Positions 60,981 through 64,000 of a stretch of 64,000 bases of DNA are shown here, piece after piece. Location of the stretch: contig JACKEH010000011.1 in NCBI GenBank assembly GCA_020633125.1, positions 57,091-121,090 of the forward strand. The letters run 5' to 3'. The notes below the pieces were generated by a model. That model was not told the DNA's origin. It saw nothing but the letters and a program-made list of their open reading frames with translations, and did not search any database. Within the stretch, counting starts at the first letter, position 1; each line of letters begins with the position of its first letter. The DNA comes from Sandaracinus sp. (GTDB lineage Bacteria > Myxococcota_A > Polyangia > Polyangiales > Houyiibacteriaceae). Position numbers and translations under genes: made by a program.

Positions 60981-63695
60981 TCAGGGAGCGGGCGTGAAGG
61001 TCACGCTGCTCGGGAAGGCTTCGAGCTCGCTGATCGAGTAGCGGATCGAGTTGTCCTCGTTGACGAGGCCGACGAAGCCGGCGAGCGCGTCGTGACCGGA
61101 GCCGTAGACGAAGTCGATTCGGCCGTCCATGTGGAGCACGACCTGCATCTCGACCGGGTCCCCGGCGCCGAAGAAGTCGAAGACCGCGCCACGCCACTCG
61201 ATCGTGAGCGTGGAGCCGTCACGCTCCGTGCAGACTTCGTCCATCACGAGGTCGGTCGACATCGGCGCGATCACGTCGAACACCGACGAGCTCAGCGACG
61301 AGCTGCCCGCGTAGCTCGGCGTGAAGGTGAGCCAGCCGTTCGACGAGATCGTCGCCTCGGAGACACCCGCGCCGAAGAACTCGAACGGGAAGTCGCCGGG
61401 GATCGCGAGCGCCGTCGTCGAGACGCCGTCGTCGAGATCGTCGAGCTCGTGGACCGTGCCCGAGCCACCGCCGCCCGGGCAGATGCTCGTGAAGCCGAGC
61501 GAGCCCGTCGCGCTGGTGTAGGGCGGAGGCGTCGACGAGATCGTGAGATCGAACGCGCCGCCAGTGCCGCTCGCGTCCGCGATGATGAAGGCGACGAAGT
61601 CGGTCTCCATGACGTACTCGCCGCCCTCGTCGGCGCCGGCGCCCGTCGCGTTGAAGGTCTCGAAGACGTCGACGTCGGTGTCCACGAGCTCGATGACCGA
61701 GTCGAGGGTGGCGACCGCCGTGGTGGTCTCGAAGGTGAGCCCGGTGAAGGGCGCGCCCTCGAGGAGGTAACGAAGGGGCTCACCGCCCGCGGGAGCCATC
61801 TCGCCCATGCGCGTGATGTCGGTGCCCGGCATCACGGTTCCGAGGTCGACGTACGACACGTTCGACAGGAGGACGTCGAAGGTCTCGTCGCCGTCGGCGC
61901 CGTCGTCGTCGGTCACCGAGACGAGGACCTGGATGCCCTCGTCGCGGAGGATGCGCTCGATGGTGTCGGTGTTCGTGAGAAGGCCACCGTCGACCGCCGG
62001 AACGAGCGAGTCGAGCACGCCGAACGCGTCGCGCGCGTAGAGCGAGATGTCGAGGTCGGTGACGTTGACGAGGTTGGCCGCGCTCCACTCGATCCAATCC
62101 GCGGTGCGGAGGTCGGCCGAGAAGAACGCGCGGTCGTGGTCGGCGAGGGTGCCGCTGCCCGCGGTGCCGGCCGTCAGGGCCGCCGGGGTGATCGCGGTGC
62201 GGGTGAACGCGAGGGGGTAGGTGTCGCCGTCGCTGCCGTCGTCGTTGTACCAACGGACGTAGTGGATGCCGGTCTCGGCGATTTGGATGTAGACGTCCGC
62301 GTCCGAGCAGCCGTCGCAGATGCCCCCACCGTTGCCCGCGGGCTGGAAGGTGCCGACCGAGACGAGCTCGTCGAGGTCGCCCTGCTCGAACGTGAGGTGG
62401 ACGACGTCACCCGCGGTGGCCTCGAAGAAGCCCCACGCGAAGGTCTCGTCGACGTGCGTGACGTCGATGCTTCCGTCCTCCGGGATCTCGACCGCGCCCG
62501 CGTCCTGGACCTCGAGCTGGAAGTCAGTGGTGTCGAGCGCGAGGTCGTACGCCTTGTCGACCACGAACCAAACGGTCTCGCCGGCCTCCAGGCCGAACGT
62601 GACGTCCTGAACCGTGCCCGTGGCCTCGTCTGCCGAGCTGCGGAAGAGCTCGTCGACGAGGGTCACCTGAGCGCTGGCGGTCGCTTCACGGTCCGCCGGG
62701 TCACCCGCTCCGTCGAGCTCGGAGACGGTCGTGAAGAGGAGCTGACCGCGGCTCGCGGCCACCGAGAAGAAACGCGGCTCGTCGAAGTCGCCCTCGACCG
62801 GGGTGCCCGGCGTGACGGCGGTCGGCGTCGGGAGCGCCTCGGTGTCGAGCTGCACGAAGTAACACTGGTCCGCGCCACCCGCGGGCTCACCGAAGAGGAG
62901 CGAGCGCGCGTCGGTCGCGACGATCAGGTAGGTGCCGGCGGCCGGAAGGAAGAGCTTCTGATCCGAGCCGTCGCCCGAGAGGCTCACGACGATGCGCTGC
63001 CAGCCGTTCTCCGTGAGCGCGCCTTCGGGGTCGCCGCTGAGGAACGCGACCGCCGCGTTCGCGCCGCGGATGCCGTCCGTCCGGACGCGGAGGAGCGTCG
63101 GGCCGTCGACGTCGACCGAGAAGAAGTCGTTGTCGGCGTCGAGCACGCCGTCGCTGTCGAAGTCCATCGGCTCGACGCAGCCGTAGAAGCTCGCGGAGCC
63201 GCTCGACAGGTCGACGGCCTGGGCCATCGCCGCCTCGTTGAAGGACGGGTCGTTCGGCTCGGCGAGCTCACGAACGTCGGCCATGTCTTCCAGGAGCTCG
63301 TCCGGGTCCACGCAGGTCGCGGTCTCCATCACGAAGACGAGGTCGCCTTCGCAGAGCGCGTCCGGATCCGGCACGCAGGTGCCGCTGGTGGTGTCGAACA
63401 CCGTGTTGCCACCGCAGAACACCGAGCCGTCGGGCACGCATTCGCCGCCCATCAGCATCGTGCCTTCGGCACATTCGATGGCCCCGACGCAGGTGCGCGC
63501 CGTCGCATCGTAGACGGTACCGGTGCCGCAGGCCGCCTCGGCGGGAAGGCATTCGCCATCCACCTCGACCGTACCCGCGCCGCACTCAGCCCCGTCATCC
63601 CCGCCGCAACCGGGTGCGGCCCCCCCCATCAGCGCGAGGCCGACGAGTAGACGAAGTCTCCAAGCATTGGACATCCAGTGAGGCTGACTCGCCAT
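60981..63695 (-). CDS. Large secreted lipoprotein with Cys-rich N-terminus and repeated beta-rich domains
   Basis: A 904-residue protein. ATG 63695, or 63674 (MSNAWRLRLLVGLALMGGAAPGC), gives a lipoprotein signal ending in APGC. The N-terminal 125 residues have Cys modules (CGAGTVEVDGEC, CGTGTVYDATARTC, CAEGTMLMGGEC, CGGNTVFDTTSGTC). Several beta-sandwich domains follow, resembling bacterial pre-peptidase C-terminal or IPT-like modules (DADNDFFSVDVDGPTLLRVRTDG, FDEPRFFSVAASRGQLLFTTVS, VDETFAWGFFEATAGDVVHLTFEQGD, LADHDRAFFSADLRTADWIEWS). The last domain is nidogen-like (FPFEFFGAGVSEATISSNGWLTFTPSYAG, DRAPMSTDL-type and IEWRGAVFDFFGAGDPVEMQVVLHMDGRIDFVYG). Probably adhesive; function unknown. 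Confidence 0.82.
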   Translation of the reverse strand: MASQPHWMSNAWRLRLLVGLALMGGAAPGCGGDDGAECGAGTVEVDGECLPAEAACGTGTVYDATARTCVGAIECAEGTMLMGGECVPDGSVFCGGNTVFDTTSGTCVPDPDALCEGDLVFVMETATCVDPDELLEDMADVRELAEPNDPSFNEAAMAQAVDLSSGSASFYGCVEPMDFDSDGVLDADNDFFSVDVDGPTLLRVRTDGIRGANAAVAFLSGDPEGALTENGWQRIVVSLSGDGSDQKLFLPAAGTYLIVATDARSLLFGEPAGGADQCYFVQLDTEALPTPTAVTPGTPVEGDFDEPRFFSVAASRGQLLFTTVSELDGAGDPADREATASAQVTLVDELFRSSADEATGTVQDVTFGLEAGETVWFVVDKAYDLALDTTDFQLEVQDAGAVEIPEDGSIDVTHVDETFAWGFFEATAGDVVHLTFEQGDLDELVSVGTFQPAGNGGGICDGCSDADVYIQIAETGIHYVRWYNDDGSDGDTYPLAFTRTAITPAALTAGTAGSGTLADHDRAFFSADLRTADWIEWSAANLVNVTDLDISLYARDAFGVLDSLVPAVDGGLLTNTDTIERILRDEGIQVLVSVTDDDGADGDETFDVLLSNVSYVDLGTVMPGTDITRMGEMAPAGGEPLRYLLEGAPFTGLTFETTTAVATLDSVIELVDTDVDVFETFNATGAGADEGGEYVMETDFVAFIIADASGTGGAFDLTISSTPPPYTSATGSLGFTSICPGGGGSGTVHELDDLDDGVSTTALAIPGDFPFEFFGAGVSEATISSNGWLTFTPSYAGSSSLSSSVFDVIAPMSTDLVMDEVCTERDGSTLTIEWRGAVFDFFGAGDPVEMQVVLHMDGRIDFVYGSGHDALAGFVGLVNEDNSIRYSISELEAFPSSVTFTPAP

Positions 63696-63904
63696 TTTTT
63701 GACCGTCAATGAGCTAACACTTCGAAAACACTGTACGAGGCGTGCGCAGTCGGTCGTCCGTGTTCATGGATTGTCCCGACGCAGGACCCCTTCCGCTTCG
63801 TTGACACCGGCCGCCGAGAAGAGAGACGATTCCGCGGTCTTGCGCGGGCTCCTGACGGGAACGGAGCACGCTCGCCTCACGGCCTCGGAACGGCGCCCTC
63901 GACC

Positions 63905-64000
63905 ATGTCCTCGCTCACGTCTCTGCTCGTACGCGACCAGCGGGTGACGGTCCGCAAGATCGAGGAAGCGATCCAACGCCAGGTGATCGTCGGCGGTGGC
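63905..64000 (+). CDS. N-terminus of a protein cut by the window edge (MSSLTSLLVRD type)
   Basis: ATG 63905 opens a frame of 32 codons that runs off the end: MSSLTSLLVRDQRVTVRKIE then EAIQRQVIVGGG. Many myxobacterial proteins begin with such an 'LLVxDxxVxxxxIEEAIQRQVIxGG' block (GspE-N-terminal-like, often leading into TPR, PilZ or type II/IV secretion ATPase domains). The rest is outside the window, so function cannot be named. It is divergent from the 904-residue lipoprotein gene, with about 210 bp between starts. Confidence 0.7.
   Translation, partial: MSSLTSLLVRDQRVTVRKIEEAIQRQVIVGGG

Overview
The window is GC-rich (roughly 68-70% by eye) and reads as a chromosomal segment from a myxobacterium, most likely of the Sandaracinus/Polyangiales type. 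This is inferred from gene content, with no database comparison. The pointers are Asp/Gly-rich secreted lipoproteins with Cys-rich repeats, the Myxococcus-type CxDGN..GDGCS repeat, a MYXO-CTERM-like tail, Hanks-type Ser/Thr kinases, an FHA-HTH regulator and a Glt-like (gliding-motility-related) envelope gene cluster. I see no rRNA, tRNA, CRISPR array, phage or intact insertion sequence.

Layout. 1-8.4 kb: a DUF4863 protein, then four secreted-protein genes (parallel beta-helix lipoprotein, EEP-nuclease lipoprotein, small lipoprotein, IgGFc-binding-like protein), each broken by single-base frameshifts. 8.6-15.6 kb: glycine decarboxylase subunit 2, a small lipoprotein, two divergent Ser/Thr kinases and phosphoglucomutase. 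15.6-21.9 kb: agmatine-deiminase-like enzyme, FHA-LuxR regulator, outer-membrane protein with a coupled gene of unknown function, two small membrane proteins and a beta-propeller lactonase-like lipoprotein. 22.0-32.1 kb: seven co-oriented genes, several overlapping by ATGA, encoding a beta-barrel, a Pro-rich exported protein, two large TPR proteins, a TPR lipoprotein, a small exported protein and a TonB-like inner-membrane protein. This is the GltA-G-like module and the main candidate for an envelope-spanning system. 32.2-35.3 kb: DnaJ-type zinc-finger membrane protein, zinc-ribbon protein, NUDIX hydrolase overlapping a glycerol-1-phosphate dehydrogenase, and a 256-bp MITE-like inverted-repeat element.

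35.3-41.6 kb: a translationally coupled pair, an OmpA/thrombospondin-repeat barrel protein and a 1481-residue surface protein with a thrombospondin-C-like domain, Ig-like repeats and a sorting tail. 41.7-43.1 kb: a TetR regulator with a visible promoter and operator, next to a fatty-acid-hydroxylase-family membrane enzyme. 43.1-47.9 kb: a Cys-rich lipoprotein, then a coupled K+-uptake operon (TrkH/KtrB, TrkA/KtrA and a HAMP-type membrane sensor without a kinase). 48.0-51.7 kb: a lipoprotein and gyrB. 52.0-63.7 kb: mostly secreted proteins (EEP nuclease, Sushi-domain lipoprotein, Cys-rich lipoprotein, FG-GAP/ASPIC lipoprotein, 904-residue lipoprotein) interspersed with rhodanese and DUF924 genes. 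The last 96 bases begin a further plus-strand gene cut by the window edge.

Three intergenic spaces (35.05, 56.25 and 58.92 kb) share a dispersed repeat of about 99 bp. Other intergenic spaces hold a 42-bp tandem repeat with a palindromic core and a duplicated hairpin array. Much of the window therefore builds or decorates the cell envelope. The kinases and the FHA regulator offer a possible phospho-threonine signalling layer, but no direct link between them and the envelope genes is visible in the sequence.
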